The notes under the pieces were generated by a model that ran no database searches, was not told the DNA's origin, and worked only from the letters and a program-made list of their open reading frames with translations. This document shows, piece after piece, positions 35,414-43,068 of a DNA stretch of 64,000 nt (positions are counted from its first letter, which is position 1; each line of letters opens with the position of its first letter). The stretch comes from Phycicoccus avicenniae (GTDB lineage: Bacteria > Actinomycetota > Actinomycetes > Actinomycetales > Dermatophilaceae). Made by a program: the position numbers and the translations under genes. The stretch lies in assembly GCF_018139485.1 (NCBI RefSeq), contig NZ_JAGSNF010000004.1, forward strand, positions 248,001 to 312,000, in the 5' to 3' direction.

Positions 35414-35434
35414 GGGGGGGGGCCCCCCCCCCCC
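35414..35434. repeat. Homopolymer palindrome G9-C12
   Basis: Nine G (35414-35422) directly followed by twelve C (35423-35434), between the lsr2 stop and the FhuF-like start. It can fold as a stem and is prone to slippage. It may equally contain a sequencing length error. Confidence 0.85.
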
Positions 35435-35456
35435 GCGTCCGAGCGGACCTCGGGGG

Positions 35457-35795
35457 TCAGGAGTTCGCCTTCTCGTAGGCTTCCTGGACCTCCGTGGAGA
35501 TCCGGCCGCGCTCGCTGATGTCGTAGCCGTTGTCGCGGGCCCACTGGCGGATCTGGCTCACGTCGCGACGGGCGGAGCGCCCACCGTTCTTGCTGCCGCC
35601 GCCGCTGCTCCGGCGTCCGCCCGTGCGCTCGGCGTGGCCGATCCACACGGCGAGGTCGTCGCGCAGCTTCGAGGCGTTCTCGCTCGTCAGGTCGATCTCG
35701 TAGGAGATCCCGTCGAGGGCGAAGGTGACCGTCTCGTCGGCGCTGGACTCCTTGTCGACGTCGTCGACGAGCAGGACCTGGACCTTCTTGGCCAT
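35457..35795 (-). CDS. lsr2: Lsr2 nucleoid-associated protein
   Basis: H-NS-like xenogeneic silencer that bridges AT-rich DNA. 112 residues. N-terminal dimerisation domain (MAKKVQVLLVDDVDKES, then TVTFALDGISYEIDLT). Gly/Ser/Arg linker (GGRRSSGGGSKNGG). C-terminal DNA-binding domain IRQWARDNGYDISERGRIS containing the RGR hook that inserts in the minor groove. A strong promoter lies 67 nt upstream, and GGAGGAA is the ribosome site. Only one copy is seen here. Confidence 0.96.
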   Translation of the reverse strand: MAKKVQVLLVDDVDKESSADETVTFALDGISYEIDLTSENASKLRDDLAVWIGHAERTGGRRSSGGGSKNGGRSARRDVSQIRQWARDNGYDISERGRISTEVQEAYEKANS

Positions 35796-35861
35796 GGGTG
35801 TTCCTCCGTGTGTCGTGATGCAAAGGCTGCGGGTGTGCTGCCCGTGCTTCTCTTTAGTCAG

Positions 35862-35889
35862 AGTATAGAGAAGGTAAAGCCTGTGTAAA
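35862..35889 (-). promoter_or_regulatory. lsr2 promoter
   Basis: On the minus strand TTTACA (complement of 35884-35889), a 16-nt spacer and TATACT (complement of 35862-35867), in an AT-rich patch that could also bind Lsr2 itself. Confidence 0.65.
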
Positions 35890-35922
35890 GACAGATCCGA
35901 GGAAATCGGACCGATGGCGATT

Positions 35923-36120
35923 CTAGGGGGTTCCGCCGGAATTCTCTTCCGGACCATTCCGCGATTCCCGGGACAGCCGGTCCTCGTCCTCCTCCAGGCG
36001 CCGCTGGGCGAGGCGCTCGGTGCGGTCGCTCTCGACGATCCGCTTGATGATGGCGTAGAAGAATGCCGCGACGACGATCGTCGGCAGGAGGCCGGCGACG
36101 TAGGGCCACAGGGTCTGCAC
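35923..36120 (-). CDS. Small single-pass membrane protein next to lysS
   Basis: 65 residues from a GTG start 2 nt after the lysS stop, so translationally coupled. One membrane helix (LWPYVAGLLPTIVVAAFFYAII) is followed by a charged, probably coiled tail (KRIVESDRTERLAQRRLEEDEDR). Proteins of this form often sit between lysS and lsr2 in actinobacteria. Function unknown. Confidence 0.7.
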   Translation of the reverse strand: MQTLWPYVAGLLPTIVVAAFFYAIIKRIVESDRTERLAQRRLEEDEDRLSRESRNGPEENSGGTP

Positions 36121-36122
36121 GC

Positions 36123-37625
36123 TCAGGCCTCCGGCTTCAGGTGCGGGAAGAGGATCGTCTCCCGAATGCTCGCATTCGTGAAGAACATGACGAGGCGGTC
36201 GACGCCGAAACCCAGGCCGCCCATCGGCGGCGCGCCGTACTCCAGGGCCCGCAGGAAGTCCTCGTCGAGCTCCATCGCCTCGGGGTCGCCGCCGGCGGCC
36301 CGCATCGACTGGTCGGTGAGGACCTGGCGCTGGACGACGGGGTCGACGAGCTCGGAGAACCCGGTACCGCGCTCGACGCCGCCGATGACGAGGTCCCAGG
36401 CCTCGATGAGGCCCTCGGCCGAGCGGTGCGGCCGGGCCAGCGGCTGGGCGATCGCGGGGTAGTCGCACAGGAACGTCGGCTGGAGCAGCGTGGGCTCGAC
36501 GACCTCCCCGAGCAGCTCGAGGAAGACCCGGTCCTTCTCCAGCCCCGGGTCGACGTCCACGCCGTGCCGCTCGGCGTGTGCGAGGAGGGTCTCCTTCGGG
36601 GTGTCGATGGTCACCGGCTCCCCGACGGCCTCGCTCACCGCGTCGTAGACCGGCAGCCAGCGCCACTCGGTGTCGAGGTCCACGGTGCCGGCGGGGGTCT
36701 CGACCTGCCGGGAGCCGAGGGCGTCGGCGACGCCGAGGTAGATGTCGCGCAGCAGGGCGGCGATCGAGGTCTGGTCACCCCAGGCCTGGTAAGCCTCGAG
36801 CATCGTGAACTCGGGGGAGTGGGTGGCGTCGACGCCCTCGTTGCGGAAGATCCGGCCCATCTCGTAGACCCGGTCGACGCCCCCGACGACCGCCTTCTTG
36901 AGCGGCAGCTCGAGGGCGATCCGCAGGACCATGTCCTGGTCGAAGGCGTTGAGGTGGGTCCGGAAGGGGCGTGCGGCGGCGCCGCCGTGCACGAGCTGGA
37001 GGACGGGCGTCTCGACCTCGAGGTAGCCCTGGTCCTCGAGGACACCGCGGATCGCCCGGAGGGCGCTCGCCTTGGTCCGCACGAGGTCGCGGGCCTCCTG
37101 GCGCACGACGAGGTCGGCGTAGCGCTGGCGGACCCGGGACTCCTCGGAGAGCTCCTTGTGCAGGACCGGTAGCGGGCGGAGGGCCTTGCTCGCCATCTCC
37201 CAGCGGGTCGCCATGACGGAGAGCTCGCCCCGGCGGGACGAGACGACCCGGCCCTCGACGAAGACGTGGTCGCCGAGGTCGACGTCGCTCTTCCACGCCG
37301 CGAGGGCGTCCTCGCCGACCTCGGCGAGGCTGAGCATCACCTGGAGGCGGGTGCCGTCGCCCTCCTGGAGGGTGGCGAACGCGAGCTTGCCGGTGTTCCG
37401 GACGAACACGACCCGCCCGCCGACGCCGACGACGTCCTGGGTCTCCTCGCCCGCCTCGAGACCGGTCCAGCCGGCGCGGACCTCGGCGAGGCCGTGGGTG
37501 CGCGCGACGCTCACCGGGTACGCCTGGCCACCGGCGGCGATGATGCGGTCGCGCTTGTCGCGGCGGATCCGCATCTGCTCCGGCAGGTCGGCCTCGGGGG
37601 CGGCGGGGGTGGGTGCGTCGGTCAC
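36123..37625 (-). CDS. lysS: Lysyl-tRNA synthetase, class II
   Basis: Charges tRNA-Lys. 500 residues from the GTG at 37625; GTG 37631 and TTG 37634 are alternatives, and the AGG at about 37636 favours a start 10 nt downstream. N-terminal OB-fold anticodon domain (VVGVGGRVVFVRNTGKLAFATLQ). Class II motif 2: RIFRNEGVDATHSPEFTMLEAY. Motif 3: GLGFGVDRLVMFF. It lacks the MprF-like membrane domain found in LysX proteins. Followed by a coupled small membrane-protein gene. Confidence 0.95.
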   Translation of the reverse strand: MTDAPTPAAPEADLPEQMRIRRDKRDRIIAAGGQAYPVSVARTHGLAEVRAGWTGLEAGEETQDVVGVGGRVVFVRNTGKLAFATLQEGDGTRLQVMLSLAEVGEDALAAWKSDVDLGDHVFVEGRVVSSRRGELSVMATRWEMASKALRPLPVLHKELSEESRVRQRYADLVVRQEARDLVRTKASALRAIRGVLEDQGYLEVETPVLQLVHGGAAARPFRTHLNAFDQDMVLRIALELPLKKAVVGGVDRVYEMGRIFRNEGVDATHSPEFTMLEAYQAWGDQTSIAALLRDIYLGVADALGSRQVETPAGTVDLDTEWRWLPVYDAVSEAVGEPVTIDTPKETLLAHAERHGVDVDPGLEKDRVFLELLGEVVEPTLLQPTFLCDYPAIAQPLARPHRSAEGLIEAWDLVIGGVERGTGFSELVDPVVQRQVLTDQSMRAAGGDPEAMELDEDFLRALEYGAPPMGGLGFGVDRLVMFFTNASIRETILFPHLKPEA

Positions 37626-37703
37626 GAGCACCAAGCCTACGATTTAGCCGCCACGGGCCCGAATCCGTGACCGTGGTGATCGCGCGGTGCCACACTGCCG
37701 TCC

Positions 37704-38390
37704 ATGACGAGGCCGCCGTGGCGCTGCCCTCCGTGGGTGCCCGTCGTGCTGCTCGTCGCCACCGTCGGTCAGCTCGCCGTCGCCCAGTGGTGGCCCGGCA
37801 TCGACCGTTTCGCCGACAAGGCGTTCGGGGCGCGGCTCGTGCTCTACCCCGTCCTGATGCTCCTCGCCCCGGTCCTGTGGCGCGTCGTCGTGGGCCGCCG
37901 GCACCCGGGGGCACGGCCGCCCTTCGGGGCGTTCGCCCTCGTCATGGCGCCCTTCCTCGTCGACGTCACCGGCAACAGCCTCGACCTCTACGACACGGTC
38001 GTGTGGTGGGACGACGCGAACCACTACGTCAACTGGCTGCTCCTGCTCGGGGGGATCGGCCTGCTCGTCACCGACCGGGTCGAGCCGCCGTGGGCGGTGG
38101 TGGCGCTCGTCGCGGGGCTCGGAGCCGTGCTGGCGATCGGGTGGGAGCTGGGGGAGTGGTACACGTTCATCCGGCAGGGGACCGAGCTGGGGTCCGCCTA
38201 CGAGGACACGCTGGGGGACCTCACCCTCGGCACGCTCGGGGCGACGACGGCCGGGCTCCTCGTCGTGTGGTCCCGTGGTCGCCGCCGACCACCGGGGACC
38301 GCGACGGACGAGGGCCTCAGCCCCGGCTCGCCTCCCGCAGCAGGCGGGCCAGGGCGGCGAGGTCGCCGCCGACGGCCCGGAGCGCACTGA
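37704..38390 (+). CDS. YjdF/DUF2238-like membrane protein
   Basis: 228 residues, about six hydrophobic helices. The signature WDDANHYVNWLLLL, then GWELGEWY, then AYEDTLGDLTLGTLGA matches the DUF2238/YjdF family, whose conserved acidic and His residues line the membrane. Function is not established. The C-terminal 25 or so residues (Gly/Pro/Arg-rich) overlap the 3' end of the convergent reductase gene by 74 nt. Confidence 0.8.
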   Translation: MTRPPWRCPPWVPVVLLVATVGQLAVAQWWPGIDRFADKAFGARLVLYPVLMLLAPVLWRVVVGRRHPGARPPFGAFALVMAPFLVDVTGNSLDLYDTVVWWDDANHYVNWLLLLGGIGLLVTDRVEPPWAVVALVAGLGAVLAIGWELGEWYTFIRQGTELGSAYEDTLGDLTLGTLGATTAGLLVVWSRGRRRPPGTATDEGLSPGSPPAAGGPGRRGRRRRPGAH

Positions 38391-39573
38391 CGTCGAGCGG
38401 CACGCCGTGGGCGATGACCGGTCCCGCTGCCCGCACCGGCCGGGCGATGCCGGGTCCGGTCGTCACGCCGCAGGCGGCGACGGGACGGTCCCCGACGAGG
38501 GAGAGGACGAAGGGGGCATCCGCGTCACCGAGCAGGACGTGCTCGGCGTCGACCGGCGGGACGCCCATCGACTGCATCGAGGCGTCGTACTGGTCCGACC
38601 AGGACCACGGGACGTCGGTGAAGGCGTCGTCCTCGCCCAGGGCGACGGCGGCGGCCACCTCGCCCTGACGGCCGGCGGCGGTGAAGGACTCGAGCCGGAC
38701 GCCGCGGGAGCCGCCGGGCCCCCGGACCCGGACGGCGTCGCCGGCGGCGAGCACGGCCGGGCGCGAGGTGCGCATCGAGGGGTCGACGACGATCCCGTCG
38801 TCGACGATGAGGCCGGCGGCCTCCGCGAGGTCGGTCCGGGGGCGGACCCCGATGCCGACGACGACGGTGTGCGCCGGGAGCACGCGGTCGTCGGACAGAT
38901 GGACGCCGCGCACCGCACCGTCGTCCCGGAGGACCTCCTGGGGAGTCACACCGGTGTGGACCCGCACGCCGTTCCGCTCGTGGAGGCGGGTGAGCCAGTC
39001 GGCGACCGCGGGCGGGGCCACGCGCCCGAGGACGCGTGGGTCGGCCTCGACGACGTCGACCTCGACCCCGCGCTGTCGGGCGGCGGCGGCGACCTCGAGC
39101 CCGATGACGCCCCCCCCGACGACGACGAGCCGCGAGCCCTCGGTGAGCGACGCCGAGACCCGGGCGGCGTCCGCGGCGTCGCGCAGGTGGAGCACCCCGG
39201 GCCCGTCGGCCCCGGCGACGGCCAGGCGCCGGGCGGCGGCCCCCGGGGCGAGGACGACGGCGTCGAAGGCCCACGTGGTGCCGTCCTCCGTCGTGAGCAC
39301 CCCGCGGCCGGGATCGAGGGCGACGACGGGCGTCGAGCGCCGGACGAAGATCCGCTCGCGCCAGCCGGCGTCGGGGGGCCACACCTCGGGGACGGGCGCG
39401 GCGGGGTCGAGCAGGACGCCCTTGGACAGCACGGTGCGGTCGTAGGGGGCGAGCGGCTCGTCGGCGAGCACCGCGACCGCCTCGCCCGCCTCGGCGAACC
39501 GCCGTGCGGCCGCCCCGGCGGCGGGCCCGCCGCCGACGACGACGAACCGGGGGGTCAGGCGCGAGGTGCTCAC
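38317..39573 (-). CDS. FAD-dependent pyridine nucleotide oxidoreductase (ferredoxin-reductase-like)
   Basis: 418 residues. FAD-binding Rossmann motif VVVGGGPAAGAAARRF at the N-terminus, NAD(P)-binding motif VVVGGGVIGLEVAAAARQRG in the middle, and VLAAGDAVRVRGPGG for flavin. The C-terminal reductase domain contains PWSWSDQYDASMQSMG, typical of rhodocoxin- or putidaredoxin-reductase-type enzymes that pass NAD(P)H electrons to a ferredoxin for P450s or dioxygenases. No ferredoxin or P450 gene is adjacent. Confidence 0.88.
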   Translation of the reverse strand: MSTSRLTPRFVVVGGGPAAGAAARRFAEAGEAVAVLADEPLAPYDRTVLSKGVLLDPAAPVPEVWPPDAGWRERIFVRRSTPVVALDPGRGVLTTEDGTTWAFDAVVLAPGAAARRLAVAGADGPGVLHLRDAADAARVSASLTEGSRLVVVGGGVIGLEVAAAARQRGVEVDVVEADPRVLGRVAPPAVADWLTRLHERNGVRVHTGVTPQEVLRDDGAVRGVHLSDDRVLPAHTVVVGIGVRPRTDLAEAAGLIVDDGIVVDPSMRTSRPAVLAAGDAVRVRGPGGSRGVRLESFTAAGRQGEVAAAVALGEDDAFTDVPWSWSDQYDASMQSMGVPPVDAEHVLLGDADAPFVLSLVGDRPVAACGVTTGPGIARPVRAAGPVIAHGVPLDVSALRAVGGDLAALARLLREASRG

Positions 39574-39607
39574 GCCTCACCCTCGCACGGCGGGCCGACC
39601 GGCGAGG

Positions 39608-40099
39608 TCAGCGGCTGCCGAAGTCCTGCGTCCAGTAGATGCCGTACGGGGAGGCGCCCCGGGAGACCCCGACCCCGACGGCCTTGTTCCGGCAGTTCAG
39701 GATGTTCTTGCGGTGCCCCGGGCTGTTCATCCACGCCCGGACCACCCCGGCCGGGGTGCGCTGGCCGGCGGCGATGTTCTCGGCGCTGCCGTAGCGGTAG
39801 CCCTCGGCGCGGATCCGGTCCCACGGGGTGCGGCCGTCGGGGGAGGTGTGGCTGAAGAAGCCCTTCGTCCGCATGTTCCAGCTGTGCTTGCGGGCGGCGG
39901 TCCACAGCCGCTCGTCGACCCGGAGGTTGGCGCACCCGGCCTTGCGACGCTCGGCGTTGACGAGGGAGACGACCTTCCGCTCGAGCTCGGCGCTCGTGAC
40001 GGCCGACGCGGGGGCCGCGCCGACGACGGCGGCGGTCGGGGCGAGGAGGGCGGCCGCGAGCGCGGCGCGGACGAGGACGGAGCGGGCGGGAGCGGGCAC
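39608..40099 (-). CDS. Secreted CAP-domain (SCP/PR1-like) protein
   Basis: 163 residues from a GTG with AGAGG upstream. Signal peptide SVLVRAALAAALLAPTAAVV, ending ASA. The CAP domain covers nearly all of the mature part: VVSLVNAERRKAGCANLRVD, KGFFSHTSPDGRTPWDRI, GENIA-like SAENIAAG, and WMNSPGHRKNILN. The conserved His and Glu are present. Bacterial CAP proteins are secreted or wall-associated with poorly known roles. Possibly a nuclease, a lipid binder or a spore-coat-like function. Confidence 0.88.
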   Translation of the reverse strand: MPAPARSVLVRAALAAALLAPTAAVVGAAPASAVTSAELERKVVSLVNAERRKAGCANLRVDERLWTAARKHSWNMRTKGFFSHTSPDGRTPWDRIRAEGYRYGSAENIAAGQRTPAGVVRAWMNSPGHRKNILNCRNKAVGVGVSRGASPYGIYWTQDFGSR

Positions 40100-40257
40100 G
40101 GGGTCACCTCTGGAAGGTCGGGAACCGCGTCGAGGATGCGTCGACGCGGGTGGTGGGCCGCCGCCCCCTGTCGCCGACCCGGGACCAGGGTGACACAGCA
40201 CCGCGCCCCGCGGGGCCCGTCGGTGACGACGGGTCCGCGGGGCGCGTGCCGAGGCTG

Positions 40258-41556
40258 TCAGAGGCCGAGCTTGCGCTTCTTCTTCCGCCACGCCTTCGTC
40301 AGCTCGAGCCGGACGATGTCGCGGCGACGCCGGCCCTCGACCTTGTTCGGGAGCGAGAGCTGGACGACCTTGCCGTAGACGGACGCCGACTGCTTCCACA
40401 GCGTGCCCGTGACGTAGGGCAGGTCGTTGCGCTCCATGAGGTCGCGGATGCGCGGGGCGATCTCGGCGTACCGGTTGCTCGGCATGTCCGGGAACAGGTG
40501 GTGCTCGATCTGGTGGCTGAGGTTGCCCGTCATGACGTGCATCGCCTTCGAGCCGCGGATGTTGCCCGAGCCGAGCATCTGGCGCAGGTACCACTCGCCG
40601 CGGGTCTCCCCGTCGATCGAGGTCTTCTCGAACGTCGAGATCCCGGGCGGGAAGTGGCCGCAGATGATAACGGTGTTCGTCCAGACGTTGCGGACCAGGT
40701 TGGCGACGAGGTTCGCGGTGAGCGTCGTGCGGGCCGAGCCGGTGACGGCCGACATCGCCGGGTGGACGACGTAGTCCTTCGTCGCCTGTCGCTTGATCTT
40801 CTGAAGGACCTCGTCCCGGTTCCTCATGAACTCGGCCTTGTCCTCCTCGCTCATCCGGTGCTTCGTCGCGACGTACCGGCCGAGCTCGAGGTCGTACGCG
40901 GCGATCGAGTACTCGAAGAGGAGGGCGTTCCCGACGTGCCAGATCGGCTGGAAGAGGTAGAAGAGGCTCCACTTCTGGTCCTCGTCGACCCGCAGGATCC
41001 CGTAGCCGAGGTCGTTGTCGCGGCCCAGCACGTTCGTGAACGTGTGGTGGATCTCGTTGTGGCTGTGCTTCCACTGGCTCGCCGGCGAGGCGTTGTCCCA
41101 CTCCCACGCCGTCGAGTGGATCTTCGGGTCACGCATCCAGTCCCACTGGCCGTGCATGACGTTGTGGCCGATCTCCATGTTCTCGAGGATCTTCGCGACC
41201 GACAGGCCGGCCGTCCCGAGCCACCACGCGGGGCGCACCCCCTTGACCTTGACGTTGCTGAAGAGCAGGAGGGCCCGGCTGCCCATCTCGAGGTAGCGCT
41301 GGGTCTTGATGACCTTGCGGATGTACGCGGCGTCGCGCTCGCCGCGGGAGTCCATGACCTCCTTGCGGAGGGCGTCGAGCTCGTGACCGAGCGCCTCGAT
41401 GTCCTCCTGGGACAGGTGCGCGGCCGGGTTCGGCTTGCCGGACTTCTTGAAGGCCGGGCGCTCGGGGCGCGGGGCGTCGCTGGCGACGCGCAGGCGGGGG
41501 TTGATGCCGCCGGGCTTCGTGGACGCGTGGGCGGGGCGCTGGGGGGCGAGGGTCAT
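40258..41556 (-). CDS. Membrane fatty-acid desaturase (DesA3-like)
   Basis: Introduces a double bond into an acyl chain at the membrane, using O2 and electrons from the adjacent reductase. 432 residues. Histidine boxes: GHNVMHGQW, HSHNEIHHTF and HQIEHHLFP, the di-iron ligands of the linoleoyl-CoA/stearoyl desaturase family. Hydrophobic stretches between boxes cross the membrane. The desaturase-reductase pair parallels mycobacterial desA3 (Rv3229c) with Rv3230c. It lies 83 nt downstream of the reductase gene, so one operon is likely, under the operator at 42807-42844. Confidence 0.92.
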   Translation of the reverse strand: MTLAPQRPAHASTKPGGINPRLRVASDAPRPERPAFKKSGKPNPAAHLSQEDIEALGHELDALRKEVMDSRGERDAAYIRKVIKTQRYLEMGSRALLLFSNVKVKGVRPAWWLGTAGLSVAKILENMEIGHNVMHGQWDWMRDPKIHSTAWEWDNASPASQWKHSHNEIHHTFTNVLGRDNDLGYGILRVDEDQKWSLFYLFQPIWHVGNALLFEYSIAAYDLELGRYVATKHRMSEEDKAEFMRNRDEVLQKIKRQATKDYVVHPAMSAVTGSARTTLTANLVANLVRNVWTNTVIICGHFPPGISTFEKTSIDGETRGEWYLRQMLGSGNIRGSKAMHVMTGNLSHQIEHHLFPDMPSNRYAEIAPRIRDLMERNDLPYVTGTLWKQSASVYGKVVQLSLPNKVEGRRRRDIVRLELTKAWRKKKRKLGL

Positions 41557-41639
41557 GGGGATCGGGTCCTTCCGGGTCTCGCGGGCGGGGGCTGGTCGTC
41601 GTGGCGTCGGGTGGGCGGCGGCCGGCCCGACGCGGCAGG

Positions 41640-42797
41640 TCAGTGGTCGATCTCGCAGGAGCCGGCGACGGCGTTGATGCACGTCTGGATCGGCAGGGGT
41701 TCGTCGGACTCGTGGACGGTGACGTCGCCGGTGCGCAGGTCGCGCACGGCGCCGGCCCGCATCGGCAGGACGCAGCCGAAGCAGATGCCCATCCGGCAGC
41801 CGCTCGGCATGATGAGGCCGGCCTCCTCGCCGGCGTCGAGGATCGGGGTGGAGCCGTCGGCGTCCACGGTGACCCCGCTCGCGCCGAAGCTCACGGTGCC
41901 GCCCTCCCCGGGCTCGACGACGCTCGGGCGGAACCGCTCGACGTGCAGCCGCTCGGGGACACCGGCGTCGGCCCAGTGCTGCTCGGCCGCGTCGAGCAGG
42001 GCGGTCGGGCCGCAGAGCCACGTCTCACGCTCGCGCCAGTCCGGCACGAGCGTCTCGAGGCTCACGAGGTCGAGGACGCCGTGCTCGTCGTCGAGGTTGA
42101 GCCGCAGGTCCAGGCGCCCGGTCTCGTGGTGGGCGGCGAGCTCGCGGTGGAAGATGACGTCGCCACCGCTCGGCGCGCAGTGGACGTGCGCGACGTCGGC
42201 GAGCTCCGTCAGGTGGTTGCGGAGCATCCCGATGACCGGGGTGATGCCGCTGCCGGCCGTGAGGAAGAGGACCTTGGCCGGCGCGGGCGTCGGGAGGGTG
42301 AAGTCGCCGGTCGCCTGGTCGAGCATGACGAGCGTGCCGGGGCGGGCGTTGCGGACGAGGTGGTTGCTGACCTTCCCCTCGGGGATGGCCTTCGTCGTGA
42401 TCGCGATGCAGCCCGCGGGGATGCCGGCGGCGGCCGAGCCGTCGGCGCGGTGGGTGAGGCTGTAGGCGCGCCAGTGCCGGACGCCGTCGATGTCGACGCC
42501 GATCCGGATGTACTGACCGGGGACGTGACCCAGCCAGCCGCGACCGGGCCGGATGACGACGGTGGCGGCGTCGGCGGTCTCGGGGCGGACCTCCACGATC
42601 CGCCCGCGCAGGTCGGCGCCGGTACGCATCGGGTCGATGAGGTCGAGGTAGTCGGCCGGGACGAGCGGGGTGGCGAGGGCCTCGGCCACCTTGCGGGCGC
42701 CGCGGACGACGCCGCCGAGGGGGCCGTCGGTGTGGGCGCCCAGGCGCGGCCTCGTGGCCCCGTCGGGGGTCGCTCGGTCGATGCTCGGTGCCGTCAT
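41640..42797 (-). CDS. Ferredoxin reductase for the desaturase (Rv3230c-like)
   Basis: 385 residues. FAD-binding domain (GQYIRIGVDIDGVRHWRAYSL), NAD(P)H-binding domain (VLFLTAGSGITPVIGMLRN and ETWLCGPTALLDA), and a C-terminal plant-type [2Fe-2S] ferredoxin (SGCRMGICFGCVLPMRAG, then TCIN). It delivers NADPH electrons directly to the desaturase. First gene of the pair; its ATG lies 10 nt from an unusual iterated operator. Confidence 0.92.
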   Translation of the reverse strand: MTAPSIDRATPDGATRPRLGAHTDGPLGGVVRGARKVAEALATPLVPADYLDLIDPMRTGADLRGRIVEVRPETADAATVVIRPGRGWLGHVPGQYIRIGVDIDGVRHWRAYSLTHRADGSAAAGIPAGCIAITTKAIPEGKVSNHLVRNARPGTLVMLDQATGDFTLPTPAPAKVLFLTAGSGITPVIGMLRNHLTELADVAHVHCAPSGGDVIFHRELAAHHETGRLDLRLNLDDEHGVLDLVSLETLVPDWRERETWLCGPTALLDAAEQHWADAGVPERLHVERFRPSVVEPGEGGTVSFGASGVTVDADGSTPILDAGEEAGLIMPSGCRMGICFGCVLPMRAGAVRDLRTGDVTVHESDEPLPIQTCINAVAGSCEIDH

Positions 42798-42806
42798 GCA
42801 TGCCAG

Positions 42807-42844
42807 CGTAACCTACGCAGCCGTAAGTTACGACTCCGTAGGTT
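42807..42844. promoter_or_regulatory. Iterated palindromic operator before the desaturase operon
   Basis: Alternating half-sites CGTA (42807, 42822, 42837) and TACG (42814, 42829) give a strict 15-bp period. Adjacent pairs form 11-bp palindromes of the type CGTAASNTACG (perfect at 42822-42832), and AACCTACG/CGTAGGTT is a further 8-bp perfect inverted repeat (42810-42817 with 42837-42844). The form suits a TetR-family regulator bound as multiple dimers. No TetR gene is nearby. Confidence 0.7.
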
Positions 42845-42902
42845 TCTCTTCTCAGGAAGGGAACAGCGTCGCGTGTCCGAGGGTCGAGGTGGTCCTGGGC
42901 GA

Positions 42903-42989
42903 GGATCCGTGCGGCGTCACCTCGACCCGCGGAGGGCGGCAGCGGCTGGAGGCGTCCTCGCGCGGGGATCCGTGCGGTGGCACCTCGAC
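42903..42989. repeat. Two copies of a 24-nt intergenic repeat
   Basis: 42903-42926 and 42966-42989 match at 21 of 24 positions (GGATCCGTGCGG, three variable bases, CACCTCGAC). A reversed copy of the last 9 nt (GTCGAGGTG) stands at 42883-42891 and can pair with either. The region 42845-43068 holds no gene. Confidence 0.75.
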
Positions 42990-43068
42990 ACACACGTCGG
43001 CCGGGGTGACCGGGCGCGTGGTCGCGTCCCGTGTCACCCCGGCCGGTGGTGGCGCAGAGGGCTCGGGG

